Source of the DNA: Paenibacillaceae bacterium
GTDB lineage: Bacteria > Bacillota > Bacilli > Paenibacillales > Paenibacillaceae
NCBI GenBank assembly: GCA_900766135.1
Contig: CAAFUF010000043.1
Coordinates: forward strand, 1-64,000
Length of the DNA: 64,000 bases
Direction: 5' to 3'
Positions 16,525-25,999 of this stretch are shown here, in pieces (within the stretch, counting starts at the first letter, position 1; every line of letters begins with the position of its first letter). Under the pieces are notes generated by a model, which made no database searches, was not told the DNA's origin, and saw only the letters and a program-made list of their open reading frames with translations. The translations under genes and the position numbers were made by a program.

Positions 16525-17763
16525 CCCCGCCTGGGCCTCCGCTTTCCCGGCCAACGCTTCCTGTGCGGCCAAATGGCGTTTCGCCAGCAGCAGAAAAGGC
16601 ACGCCGAAGGCGGTCGTCAGCGCGATAACCGCAAAGACGATCAGAGACTGCGAGACGCCGAAGGCGTCCAGCAGGAAACCGCCAACCAGCGGCGCAAGCA
16701 CGTTGCCTAATTGGTTGAAGCCGAACATGCCGAAATACGTGCCGCGCAGCGAGGCGGGGGCAATGCGGTCGACCAGCACGTCGGTCATCGTAAACATCAG
16801 CACCTCGCCGATCGTAAAGATGACGACGCCGAGCAGAAACGCCCACACCGTATGCACCGTGCCGAACAGCAGCAGACTGCCGGACACGAACAGATTGCCC
16901 GCGAGCAGCGGCACAACCGGCGAGAAGCGGCCGGCGAACTTGACGATCGGGAATTGCACCGCCAACACGACAATGGCGTTCAGCGACAGCATATAGCCGA
17001 ACAGCGTGGCCCCGTCTTGGATGTCCGGCGTCATCTCCAGGTACTGTGCCAGCGTAGAGCTGAAATGGCCGTACCCGAGGACGCAGAATATCATGCCGAC
17101 CAGCACGTACAAGAAGGTGCGGTCTCGTCCGGTTACCTGCATCGCCCCCTTCAGCGACAAGCGTTCGCCCGCTCCGTGATCCGCCGTCCCGACTTCCTTG
17201 TGCAGCATGAACTGGAATACCAGGACCAGCCCGTATACCAAATACACGAGACCGGCGAAATAGAAAGCCAGCCCCGACTCCGAAGCCCCCATTTGCAAAC
17301 CGAGGATCGGCCCGACCACAACACCGAGATTAATCGCCGCGTAACGCAGGTTAAATACCAGCATTTTGCTTTCCTGCGGCGTGATATCGGCCAGCAGCGC
17401 CCGGGAGGTCGGCTCGAACAACGCGCGGCACAACCCGTTTAGGGCATTCATGATAAAAAAGAGCCAAACTTGATTCGCCAAGCCGAAGCCGATGAACACG
17501 AGCACCCAGCCGAAAATGGAAATATACAGCACGCTTTTGCGTCCGATGACGTCCGAGATATATCCGCCGTAGAAGCTGGCGAACACTCCGATCAGCGAGC
17601 TGACCGCGACGACGATCCCGGTTTCGGACGGGGAGGCGCCTAAAGACTTGATGAGGTAAATGGATAAGAACGGAATGCTCATAGACGAGGCCATGCGTCC
17701 AAAAATCGTCCCCACGATAATGGTCCACGATAAGGGGTGGATATTTCTGAGATGTACGTTCAT
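16513..17763 (-). CDS. MFS transporter, probable drug or metabolite exporter
   Basis: The product is 416 residues with 12 predicted membrane segments. The MFS motif A loop between helices 2 and 3 (GGYISDVIGRKSVLYIS) and a motif-C-like stretch in helix 5 (LGVVVGPILGLQMG) suggest an antiporter of the DHA1 drug-efflux type. ATG follows AAGAAGG. The C-terminal tail (EALAGKAEAQAGVPS) is soluble and ends inside a tandem repeat. It is downstream of the histidine kinase gene on the same strand with a 71-base gap, so read-through is possible but not shown. Substrate unknown. Confidence 0.9.
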   Translation of the reverse strand: MNVHLRNIHPLSWTIIVGTIFGRMASSMSIPFLSIYLIKSLGASPSETGIVVAVSSLIGVFASFYGGYISDVIGRKSVLYISIFGWVLVFIGFGLANQVWLFFIMNALNGLCRALFEPTSRALLADITPQESKMLVFNLRYAAINLGVVVGPILGLQMGASESGLAFYFAGLVYLVYGLVLVFQFMLHKEVGTADHGAGERLSLKGAMQVTGRDRTFLYVLVGMIFCVLGYGHFSSTLAQYLEMTPDIQDGATLFGYMLSLNAIVVLAVQFPIVKFAGRFSPVVPLLAGNLFVSGSLLLFGTVHTVWAFLLGVVIFTIGEVLMFTMTDVLVDRIAPASLRGTYFGMFGFNQLGNVLAPLVGGFLLDAFGVSQSLIVFAVIALTTAFGVPFLLLAKRHLAAQEALAGKAEAQAGVPS

Positions 17764-17834
17764 ACGGTTTCGCCTTCTTTGTTCACGAGTTGTACAAAAC
17801 TATCTCCCTATTAAACCCGCGAAGTAAAAAAATG

Positions 17835-19664
17835 TCAAGGCGTGATAGAGTCGGAGCCGCCAGATGATTCGGAGGCCCGGGAACTCCCTGGTGTTCCTGA
17901 GATAGCGGGAACTGCCGGGAACCGGATCAGGACCGTCGTGCCGATTCCGGGGCGGCTATAAATTTTCACCCCGTATTCCATGCCGAAATGCAGCTGAATG
18001 CGGCTATGTACGTTGCGAATGCCAAAGCCCGCTTCCGCCCCGGGAGCGGGGTCGAAGATTTGCCGATGCCGTTCCTGCGGCATGCCGATGCCGTCGTCGA
18101 TGATTTTGAAGCAAACGTCTCGCCCTTCCGTATAGCCCTGAATCCGGACGTGAATCGGGTCTCCGAACCAGGCATGCTCCAACGCGTTTTCGATGAACGG
18201 CTGCAGGACCAGCTTGACCGTGGTTAAAGGCAGGAGCGCCGGGTCAACCTCGAAACCGAAGGATACCGCCTCGCCGAACTTCGTGCGCTGGATGTTGATA
18301 TAGGCCTCGGCCTGGGCCAGCTCGCTGCGGATCGGGATCATCGTTCGCCCGTCGCTGAGCGACAAGCGGTAAAACTTCGCCAGGTCGAGCACCATCCGCT
18401 GCAGCTTGTCGATCTCCCCGAACTTGGCCAGCCGGCTGATCGAGGACAGCGTATTATAGAGGAAATGCGGATTGATCTGCGCCTGCAGCGTCTCCAACTC
18501 GGCCTCCTTCTTCTCCAGTTGGGTCAGATAGACCTGCTCAATCAGCCGCTCGATATTGTGGCCCATCTCGTTCAGGGCGGAAGCGATCTGGGAAAACTCG
18601 TCTTTCCCCCGGTAACGCATCCGTTTGTGGAGATCGCCTTCGCGGAATGCGTTTAAGACCGACACGATTTTCGTTATCCGGATCGAAAAATAACGGGAGA
18701 TGAACATGCCGGCAAACGTAAACACGATCAGGCACAACACGCAGATCAAGGTCACGAACCAGCGCACCTTCGCCGAATCCTGTTCCATGATCGTGAGCGG
18801 GACCCGCGCCGTCAGCACCCATCCCGGGCCGACGACCTTTTCCCGGATGGTCAAATACTCTGACGCCTTCTCCCGATTTCCGCCAGCGCCGGTTTCTTCG
18901 ATTCCGCCGGATTGGTATAACGTCCTCCCCGTCCCATCCTGAATCAGCAGTTGGCTGCCCTCGCCGATCTTGCGATAATCCAGCGTTTCGAACAACTCGC
19001 CGATTCGCACGCTCAGCCGCAGGAAGCCGATTTCCTGCAAATCGAGCGGTTTATCGCTGTCGACCAGTCGGCGCAGCAGGGAAATCCTGCCGTACTCCGG
19101 GTCCTTCTCTACTTCGCGCCATACGAGCGTTTCCCCGTATTCCTCTTCCGGAAACTCCAGGTACCACGGTTTCTCTAGAATCCGCCGCAGATGATAGATG
19201 TTGTATTGCCCCTCGAGCGCATCCGGATTCTCGTGCTCAAACGAACCGTGATAGATCTCAGGCAACGTATCGTTCTGCAGAAATACGTACATGGCCAAAT
19301 GCAGACCGGTCGCGTTCATGGCGATATGAAGTTTCGGCTGGAGCACCATCGTCGTGCGCTCGTAGTTGCTCCAGCCCTCCTCATAGCTGCGCAGCTGCAT
19401 CACCAGCGTATAGTCGTGATACAGCATGGAGGAGACGCGCTCCACGTCCGCTATTTTGTATTCGAGGTTATCGCGAATTTGCAGCAACGTGCCTTGAATA
19501 TTGCCGCGGGTTTGCTTGCGGATCGATTCCTGGTAGAGGGTATGGGAGAAATAGCCGATCGCAAGGACCGGGATCAGGATAAATACAAGGTACGTCAACA
19601 TCAGCTTATAACCGAACGGTAGGTAACGGCGCGACCGATTGGGCGAAACGCGGAGAATCTTCAT
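17835..19664 (-). CDS. YesM-type sensor histidine kinase
   Basis: Counting a TTG one codon before the ATG at 19664 used here, the product is 610 residues. The first membrane helix is at about 22-42 and an extracellular sensor of roughly 255 residues follows. A second helix (302-325) leads into a HAMP domain (about 326-378). The His-kinase box LQAQINPHFLYNTL has the phospho-acceptor His near 401, and the HATPase_c domain shows FIENALEHAW, DDGIGMP and GFGIRN. The Pro after Asn and the Phe-Leu-Tyr-Asn pattern mark the LytS/YesM group. It lies directly after its response regulator gene and behind a sugar ABC operon, which suggests that it senses the transported sugar or a derivative. Confidence 0.94.
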   Translation of the reverse strand: MKILRVSPNRSRRYLPFGYKLMLTYLVFILIPVLAIGYFSHTLYQESIRKQTRGNIQGTLLQIRDNLEYKIADVERVSSMLYHDYTLVMQLRSYEEGWSNYERTTMVLQPKLHIAMNATGLHLAMYVFLQNDTLPEIYHGSFEHENPDALEGQYNIYHLRRILEKPWYLEFPEEEYGETLVWREVEKDPEYGRISLLRRLVDSDKPLDLQEIGFLRLSVRIGELFETLDYRKIGEGSQLLIQDGTGRTLYQSGGIEETGAGGNREKASEYLTIREKVVGPGWVLTARVPLTIMEQDSAKVRWFVTLICVLCLIVFTFAGMFISRYFSIRITKIVSVLNAFREGDLHKRMRYRGKDEFSQIASALNEMGHNIERLIEQVYLTQLEKKEAELETLQAQINPHFLYNTLSSISRLAKFGEIDKLQRMVLDLAKFYRLSLSDGRTMIPIRSELAQAEAYINIQRTKFGEAVSFGFEVDPALLPLTTVKLVLQPFIENALEHAWFGDPIHVRIQGYTEGRDVCFKIIDDGIGMPQERHRQIFDPAPGAEAGFGIRNVHSRIQLHFGMEYGVKIYSRPGIGTTVLIRFPAVPAISGTPGSSRASESSGGSDSITP

Positions 19665-19681
19665 CAAGGCGGCTCACACCC

Positions 19682-20497
19682 TCACTCCCGTTTGCGGAAT
19701 TCCATCGGCGTCAGCCCGAAGGTCTCCTTGAATTGCCGGCTGAAATAAGGCATATAGCGATACCCGACCTGACCGGCGACCTCGTAGATTTTCACCTTCG
19801 GGTCCTTCAGCAGCTCGCGGGCCCGCTTCATCCGCAGCTCGGTCAGCATTTCGCTAAAGCCTTGGCCGGTTTCTTCCTTAAACAAGTGCCCCAGATAATT
19901 CGGCGAAAAAGCAAACTGCTGGGCGATGTTCTTCAAGGTGAGGTTCTCGTGGAGGCGCGCCTGCATCGTAGCCACGATTTCACGGATCAACCGGCTGCTG
20001 CCCGGCGCAAGCCGCAGCTGCGACGGCTCCGATTCGCCGTGCCGTCCCCGGCCGTCTTCCGGCGCCTCCAGTGCCTGCATCATTTTCAGATACTGTTCCT
20101 CCGTCCGTTTACGATGGGCTTCGTACTCCAGTTCGAGGGTGATTTGCCGCAGCGAGGCGACCAGCTCGTCGTCGTCCATCGGCTTCAGCACGTAACTGCA
20201 CGCTTTTAACGAAAGCGCCTGCTTGACATAATGGAAATCCTGGTGCCCGCTGACGAATACGACGCGTACGTCCGGCTTCCGGTCCAGCGCCCGGCGCGCC
20301 AGCTCCAGCCCCGACATATGCGGCATATTCACGTCCGTCACCAGAATGTCCACCGTCTGACGCTCCATCAGCTCGCAGGCCGAGAAGCCGTTGCTTACGG
20401 CACCCACCACCTCCATCCCCAGCTCGGACCAGGGAATAAACGTCCTCATGCCCTCCAGGTCGAGATGCTCGTCATCGGCAAGCAGTACCTTGTACAC
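19682..20497 (-). CDS. YesN-type response regulator (REC-AraC)
   Basis: The product is 271 residues with a GTG start behind AAAAGGGGG. The receiver domain has the acidic pair LLADDE, the phospho-Asp near 55 (ILVTDVNMPHMSG) and the conserved Lys in VLKPMDDDE. It joins, through a short linker, an AraC/XylS double helix-turn-helix at about 170-271 (LTLKNIAQQFAFSPNYLGHL, KIYEVAGQVGYRYMPYFSRQ). It is shorter than many YesN proteins, which carry a long middle region. It probably activates the upstream sugar-transport genes. The kinase gene follows 17 bases later. Confidence 0.95.
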   Translation of the reverse strand: MYKVLLADDEHLDLEGMRTFIPWSELGMEVVGAVSNGFSACELMERQTVDILVTDVNMPHMSGLELARRALDRKPDVRVVFVSGHQDFHYVKQALSLKACSYVLKPMDDDELVASLRQITLELEYEAHRKRTEEQYLKMMQALEAPEDGRGRHGESEPSQLRLAPGSSRLIREIVATMQARLHENLTLKNIAQQFAFSPNYLGHLFKEETGQGFSEMLTELRMKRARELLKDPKVKIYEVAGQVGYRYMPYFSRQFKETFGLTPMEFRKRE

Positions 20498-20655
20498 GAT
20501 CGTGTCAGCCCCCTTTTCCCTTGCGGAAGTTCGGATTCAAGCTTCGTTTATCCCTAAGTATACCCGTCCCCCGGGGCGGTTGAGAACGGAGAAAATTCTC
20601 TACTCACCTCGAGCAGCGCGATCATGGATGTTCCCGGCGTCGGCTCGGATGCAAG

Positions 20656-20685
20656 AAAGGGGAACCCGAAAAACCGGGTCCCCTC
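20656..20685 (-). terminator. terminator between the solute-binding-protein gene and the regulator genes
   Basis: On the minus strand AGGGGACCCGG and CGGGTTCCCCT pair around TTTTT, and TTTC follows. It separates the transport genes (22395-20707) from the response regulator (from 20497), so the two-component genes may have their own promoter or rely on read-through. Confidence 0.75.
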
Positions 20686-20706
20686 GCCGAATATCCTGCC
20701 TTCCCG

Positions 20707-22395
20707 TTACTTGCCTTGGATGATCTCCAAATTCTCGTGCCAGCGCTTGGTGTAATGTTCCAGCAATTTCTGGAACCCAATGGACATCGTATCGTCATGC
20801 GCTTTGTCCAGGATGGCCAACGCTTCCTCGTCCGATTTGGCGTAAAGGGCTTGGGCTCTGGCCTTCTGCCAGATGTCCTTGGCGCTCTGGAACGCGAAGC
20901 CCTCCTCGGTATCCGGGAGCGGAGACAGATTGATGAACTCCGTCGCGTCCCCTTGCGTTTTCCAAGTGATTTCGTATTGCCAGTAGGTCGACCAGTTCCG
21001 CTCATTCTCCGGCAGCGTCGCTTCGAATTTCCCCTTAATGTCGTCAACATATACGGTGTTGCCGACCCACATGACCGGGTCCATCTTCGCCTGGTAATCG
21101 GCGAGCTTTTCTTTGTTTTTCGTATAGTTCTCCGTAAACTTCGGCGTCATCCCGTCGGCCTCCAGCCCTTGCCAGAACTCGCCTTCAACGCCCCACATTT
21201 GCAATCGCATTCCTTCGGGACCGGTCCACCAGTCGAGGAAGGCGAAGATCGCTTCCGGGTTTTTGGCGCTGGTCGTGATGACCGCGGCATTCCAGCCAAG
21301 CATGTTGTAGGTGCCGGGATAAATCTTGTTTTTGTCCAACCCTTCCTTATGGATCGGCCATACCATGAAATAACCGGCTTCCGGGTCCTGCTGCGACAAG
21401 GCCGCATGCGCCTGCATCGCGTACAGGGTCGGGTTCGAGGATGCGTATACCGCCACCTTGCCGTTCATCAGCTTCTCCTGCACCTGATCCCGCGTTTGCG
21501 TCATGGCGTCCTGCGTGATGAGCTTCTCGCGGAACAGCTTCGCCGCGTAAACGACCGACTCGCGGTAGGCTTCATCCTTGTAAATGGACGTCATGGCGTC
21601 CCCGCTCGGAACGGCGAAATAACGCGTAAAGCTTAAGTTATCTTCTTTAAACGCGGAGTAAATCTGATCCAGTCCGTGGCCTTCGCTGGCCAGGTCCGTT
21701 TCCATCGGAACCACGTCCGGATACTTCTCCTTCACCATTTTCAGGTAAGCGTACAGATCATCGGTCGTTTCCAGTTTAGGCGAACCCAGCTCCGCATAAA
21801 TCTTCTTGTTCACGACCCAACCTGCGTTGCCGTTCGGGCGATTCGTATACCAGTTCGGGAACTGGTACAGCTTGCCGTCCGGAGAACGCAGCATGTTCAT
21901 CGCTTTCGGATCCAGCCATTGCTTCAGATTGGGATACTTCTCGATGTAATCGTCCAAAGGCACCAGCAGCCCCGCTTCGCGCAGCCGTTCCACGTCAGCG
22001 CCGCGTTCCCCCCAGATCACGTCGGGCAAATCTCCCGAAGCGATCATCGTGTTCAGCTTTTGCACCGTGTTTCCGCCGTTCGGGATCTCGGTGATATTCA
22101 CCTGCTTGTTGTCTTTCACCCATGCGGTCGTCTCGTCGGCGCCCCATTTCGGCATCGTGTACCAGTCGTAGTTGCCGTAGAACGTGAATTCCAGCGGCTC
22201 CTTGCCAAGCTCGTAAAGCTGCGGTTCCGCGGTTTCCGCCTGGTTCGTGCCCGTATTCCCTTCGTTGCCGGTTGGCGTCTCGGCAGCATTGCCGCCGCTA
22301 TTCCCCCCGCCGCCCCCGGAGCACCCGGCGACGAGCAGGACGAGCACCAATCCTGCGATCACGAGCCAGCTAAAACGTGTTCCCCTTTTTTCCAT
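20707..22395 (-). CDS. LplA-type sugar ABC solute-binding lipoprotein
   Basis: The product is 562 residues. The lipoprotein signal (LVIAGLVLVLLVAGC, Cys near 25) is followed by a Gly/Asn/Thr-rich linker and then a family-1 extracellular binding fold (KQVNITEIPNGGNTVQKLNT, GDLPDVIWGERGADVERLRE, GLLVPLDDYIEKYPNLKQWL). The length and pattern match the large LplA/YtcQ-like binding proteins of Paenibacillus. It is the third gene of the minus-strand cluster after two permeases. No ATPase gene is adjacent; such systems usually share a common MsmX-type ATPase. The sugar is unknown. Confidence 0.93.
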   Translation of the reverse strand: MEKRGTRFSWLVIAGLVLVLLVAGCSGGGGGNSGGNAAETPTGNEGNTGTNQAETAEPQLYELGKEPLEFTFYGNYDWYTMPKWGADETTAWVKDNKQVNITEIPNGGNTVQKLNTMIASGDLPDVIWGERGADVERLREAGLLVPLDDYIEKYPNLKQWLDPKAMNMLRSPDGKLYQFPNWYTNRPNGNAGWVVNKKIYAELGSPKLETTDDLYAYLKMVKEKYPDVVPMETDLASEGHGLDQIYSAFKEDNLSFTRYFAVPSGDAMTSIYKDEAYRESVVYAAKLFREKLITQDAMTQTRDQVQEKLMNGKVAVYASSNPTLYAMQAHAALSQQDPEAGYFMVWPIHKEGLDKNKIYPGTYNMLGWNAAVITTSAKNPEAIFAFLDWWTGPEGMRLQMWGVEGEFWQGLEADGMTPKFTENYTKNKEKLADYQAKMDPVMWVGNTVYVDDIKGKFEATLPENERNWSTYWQYEITWKTQGDATEFINLSPLPDTEEGFAFQSAKDIWQKARAQALYAKSDEEALAILDKAHDDTMSIGFQKLLEHYTKRWHENLEIIQGK

Positions 22396-22466
22396 GCGGC
22401 GTTTTATCCCCTTTCCATTTCCATATTTATGTTCAAAGCAAAACGTTCTGCTTCAAACGCCATCCG

Positions 22467-23360
22467 CTATTCCTTCAGGGATCCGACCAGAACCCCTTTG
22501 ACGAAATACTTCTGCACGAACGGATAGACCAGCACGATCGGGAGCGTTGCCACCATCATCGTGGCCATCGACAGCGACTTGCTGGTGACGGTTTTGGCCT
22601 GTGCCAGATGCGCCTGCGCCGCCGCGTCCAAATTGGCCGTCTGCTCCGAGACGATGTTAGAGGCGAGAATTTGCTTGAGAATGGTCTGAATCGGCAGAAG
22701 TTCCTCTTTGGAAATGTAGATGCTGGCCACGAACCACTCATTCCAATGCCCAACCGCCGTGAACAAGGATAAGGTGGCGATGACCGGTCCCGACAGCGGC
22801 AGGACGATGCGGAACAAAGTGCCCCAATTGCCGCAGCCGTCGATTTTCGCCGATTCTTCCAGCCCCTGTGGGAGCCCCTGGAAGAAGGTCCGAAAGATGA
22901 TCATATTCCAAACCCCGATGAGCGATGGGATGATGTAAACCCAAAACGAATTGAACAAGCCCAAATTGCGGATCAGCAGGAAGGTCGGAATCAGGCCGCC
23001 GGAAAAATACATCGTAAAGATACATAGCAGCATGTAACCCTTACGCCCCATCAACTCGCGTTTCGTCATGCCGTAGGAAAAGATCGCCGTCGCTAAAATG
23101 GCGCTGACCGTCCCGACGACCGTCCTTGCCACGGAGACCACGAAACCCGACATCAGCCGTTCGTCCTGGAAGACCACCTCGTAGTTCTCCAAGGTGAAAG
23201 CGCGCGGCCAAAGCGTGATCCCGCCTTTGGCGGTATCCAGTCCCTCATTCAGCGATATCGCGATCGCATTCAAGAACGGATATAACGTGGAGAGGGCAAA
23301 AAGCGTCAAAAACGTATAGATGAATCCAACCATGACCCGGTCGCCTCTGCTGCTGTACAT
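22467..23360 (-). CDS. carbohydrate ABC permease (YtcP/LplC type)
   Basis: ATG at 23360 is preceded by the excellent site GGAGGTGATCGCG; a longer frame would overlap the previous gene by 35 bases without benefit. The 297-residue protein has six membrane helices. It has the MalG-type EAA loop (ESAKIDGCGNWGTLFRIVLP), which contacts the ATPase, and the common LplC C-terminus (TLPIVLVYPFVQKYFVKGVL). It pairs with the permease encoded 20 bases upstream and with the binding lipoprotein downstream. Confidence 0.95.
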   Translation of the reverse strand: MYSSRGDRVMVGFIYTFLTLFALSTLYPFLNAIAISLNEGLDTAKGGITLWPRAFTLENYEVVFQDERLMSGFVVSVARTVVGTVSAILATAIFSYGMTKRELMGRKGYMLLCIFTMYFSGGLIPTFLLIRNLGLFNSFWVYIIPSLIGVWNMIIFRTFFQGLPQGLEESAKIDGCGNWGTLFRIVLPLSGPVIATLSLFTAVGHWNEWFVASIYISKEELLPIQTILKQILASNIVSEQTANLDAAAQAHLAQAKTVTSKSLSMATMMVATLPIVLVYPFVQKYFVKGVLVGSLKE

Positions 23361-23379
23361 CGCGATCACCTCCTCCTGC

Positions 23380-24354
23380 TTACCATAAGCTGTTGCCGGA
23401 TTTGCGGGCCACATAGTTGGCGATGGTCAGCAGCCCGACGCTGACGACCGCTTTGAACAATCCGACGGCGGTGGCGTAGGAATAACGGTAATTGTTGATC
23501 CCGACGCGGATCACGTACGTATCGATGACGTCGGATACATCCCGCAGGGCCGGGTTTACCGCCAGCACGAGGATGTCCTCGAAGCCGGCGCTAAGCAAAT
23601 TGCCGATCGCCAATATCATAAAGATCGAGATCACCGGCATAATCGATGGAAGCGTTATCAAATAAATCTGCTTGAAACGGCTGGCTCCATCGATGGAGGC
23701 CGCCTCGTACGTATGCGGATCGACGCCGGCGATCGCCGCAAGATAAACGATCGAACCGAAGCCGATCTCCTTCCAGACGTTGGTCGTGATGAGAATGCCC
23801 CAGAAATATTCGGGCAACGAGAGAAAATTGATGGGTTCCCGAATGAGGTTAAGCCGCTCCAGCAGCATGTTCAAGCTGCCGTTGTCCGTCGCGAGCATCG
23901 AGGCGACCAGGCCGCCGAGAATGACCCAGGACATGAAATGCGGCAAGTAGGTAATCGTCTGCACCACACGCTTGAACGCCATTTTCCGTACCTCATTCAG
24001 CATCAAGGCCAGCAGAATGGGCGCCGGAAACCCGATGCAGAACTTCAGCAGGCTGATGACGATCGTATTGCGCATGACGGTGTAAAACTCCGGCGAGTTG
24101 AAGAAATAGGCAAAGTGCTTCCAGCCTACCCAAGGGCTGCCGGTGAAGCTATGTCCGATTTTGTAATCCTGGAAAGCGATCAGGACGCCGTACATCGGGA
24201 TGTAGCTGAACACGATAATCAAGGCGAGCGCCGGGAGCACCATCAGTTGCAGGTCGATTTGCCTGAAAAAACGCGCGAATCCGTTACTCCTTCTCTTGTA
24301 CGGCATGGGCGGCAGGGCAGGTTTCATTTGCCGATCGGCGGACAGCCGGGCCAT
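23380..24354 (-). CDS. carbohydrate ABC permease (LplB type)
   Basis: The product is 324 residues. A basic N-terminus is followed by six membrane helices (first at about 35-57). The EAA loop is near 220 (YEAASIDGASRFKQIYLITL), and the LplB-like end reads VGLFKAVVSVGLLTIANYVA. AAAGGGGAGAAGC precedes ATG. It is the first gene of the minus-strand sugar-uptake cluster. The 209-base gap upstream separates it from the divergent APC permease and must hold its promoter, which I could not pick out with confidence. Confidence 0.94.
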   Translation of the reverse strand: MARLSADRQMKPALPPMPYKRRSNGFARFFRQIDLQLMVLPALALIIVFSYIPMYGVLIAFQDYKIGHSFTGSPWVGWKHFAYFFNSPEFYTVMRNTIVISLLKFCIGFPAPILLALMLNEVRKMAFKRVVQTITYLPHFMSWVILGGLVASMLATDNGSLNMLLERLNLIREPINFLSLPEYFWGILITTNVWKEIGFGSIVYLAAIAGVDPHTYEAASIDGASRFKQIYLITLPSIMPVISIFMILAIGNLLSAGFEDILVLAVNPALRDVSDVIDTYVIRVGINNYRYSYATAVGLFKAVVSVGLLTIANYVARKSGNSLW

Positions 24355-24563
24355 AACGCTTCTCCCCTTTGCGCTTTATTCATCTTGCAAATTATTGTAT
24401 ATTGGCCGTCGGGCGCTTGCCTACCTGACCAATCAACGAAATGTGATAAAAATCAACCGGGTATGATTTCATTTCCTCCAAGCGGGGAATTAGTGTAATA
24501 TTAGTCCGTATTGCGATTCCAATCATCCAGTTGATTCTACTTAAGTTTAGGGGGCTTCTCTAC

Positions 24564-25916
24564 GTGAAATCCGATTCTTCTACGCTGCAGAAAAAACTGC
24601 TGCCCCGCCACATCAGCTTCATGGCCATGGGCGGCGTCATCGGCACCGGCATTTTCAAGGGCAGCGCCGAGACGGTCAGCCTGGCCGGTCCCGGCGTCAT
24701 CTTCTCTTACGTCTTCGCTGGGCTGCTGCTGCTTGTCGTCATGGGCGCCATTGCCGAGATGGCGACCGTATATCCTGGCCGAAACATGAAGGACTTCATC
24801 CGTGAAGCGTTTGGCGAACGCGTCTCCTTCATCCTGGGCTGGCTTTATTGCTTCATGTGGTTGGCCGTCTGCGTCATCGAAGTGATCGCCGCCGGCAGCT
24901 TCCTGCAGTTCTGGCTGCCCGGCGCGCCGCTGTGGGTGCTCAGCCTGGCCAGCGCCGTCTTTATCCTGGCTGTGAATATGATGAGTGTGGGCGGCTACGG
25001 GGAATTTGAATTTTGGCTGGCCGGGGTCAAAATCGCGATGATCATCGTCTTTATCCTGCTTGGCGCAGCCATGCTGTTTGGCCTCATTCCCGGCGCGGAA
25101 GCTCCGTTCCCGCGCAACTACAGCGACTATGGCGGCTTTTTCCCGAACGGCTGGACGGCGATCTTCTCGGCGCTGCTGGTCGTCATGTTCTCCTACGGCG
25201 GCTCCGAGCTGATCGGACTCACCTTGTCGGAAGCCAAGGACGCGGAAAAGGTGCTGCCCCGGGTCGTCAAAAACTTTATTTTGCGCGTCATTCTGTTCTA
25301 TACCTTGCCGATCTTGATCATCTGCGGGTTGGTTCCGTGGAACAGCCTCAGCGAGCAGACCAGTCCGTTCGTGCAGGTGCTGACGTCGGCAGGTTTGCAA
25401 GGCGCGGCGCATCTGATGAACTTCATCCTGATTACGGCCGTCTTGTCCGCGGCCAATTCCGGCATTTACGGCGCGACCCGGATGCTCCATTCGATGGCTA
25501 CGGGGGGCGAAGCGCCAGCTAAGCTAGGACGGATTTCGGCGAAGGGCGTTCCGGTCAACAGCCTGATCCTCAGCGGCATCGTCCTGATCCTCGGCTCCAT
25601 GCTCGCCGTTTTTAATCAAGCGGGATTGTTCCGTCTGTTGATGGCCGTACCCGGCTTTGTCGTGCTGCTCGTGTGGATCGCGATTTGCTTGTCCCAGTTG
25701 AAGCTGCGCAAGCGTTATCCGGCGGTGCCTAGCTTTAAGGTCTGGGGCTTTCCCTATATTACGGTACTGACCGTGATCGGCCTGGCCGTCATTGCCCTGC
25801 TGTTCCTGTTCGATGCGCAAAACCGGATCAGCATCGGCGTTTGCTTGGCCGTGCTGGCCGTGTTGATCGTTTGGTCGACCGTCCGTTTTCGCAAGCGTAC
25901 CGGCGAAAGAGGGTAA
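24564..25916 (+). CDS. APC-superfamily amino acid permease
   Basis: GTG at 24564 is chosen because AGGGGG lies nine bases before it; earlier starts add residues with no site. The 450-residue protein has 12 membrane segments and the family motif in helix 1 (ISFMAMGGVIGTGIFKGSAE). The helix 2-3 region (MGAIAEMATVYPGRNMKDFI) and EAKDAEKVLPRVVKNFILRV loop are as in the amino acid transporter (AAT) group, e.g. B. subtilis YbxG/AapA. It imports an amino acid with protons or sodium; the substrate is not clear from sequence. It is a single gene. Confidence 0.93.
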   Translation: MKSDSSTLQKKLLPRHISFMAMGGVIGTGIFKGSAETVSLAGPGVIFSYVFAGLLLLVVMGAIAEMATVYPGRNMKDFIREAFGERVSFILGWLYCFMWLAVCVIEVIAAGSFLQFWLPGAPLWVLSLASAVFILAVNMMSVGGYGEFEFWLAGVKIAMIIVFILLGAAMLFGLIPGAEAPFPRNYSDYGGFFPNGWTAIFSALLVVMFSYGGSELIGLTLSEAKDAEKVLPRVVKNFILRVILFYTLPILIICGLVPWNSLSEQTSPFVQVLTSAGLQGAAHLMNFILITAVLSAANSGIYGATRMLHSMATGGEAPAKLGRISAKGVPVNSLILSGIVLILGSMLAVFNQAGLFRLLMAVPGFVVLLVWIAICLSQLKLRKRYPAVPSFKVWGFPYITVLTVIGLAVIALLFLFDAQNRISIGVCLAVLAVLIVWSTVRFRKRTGERG

Positions 25917-25999
25917 TCCGTCGGTTCGAACCCTACATTCCCCTGTTTCTCCCGTTCCCCCGCCCATGATACAATAAGGGTAGAGGAGAGAATACGATT

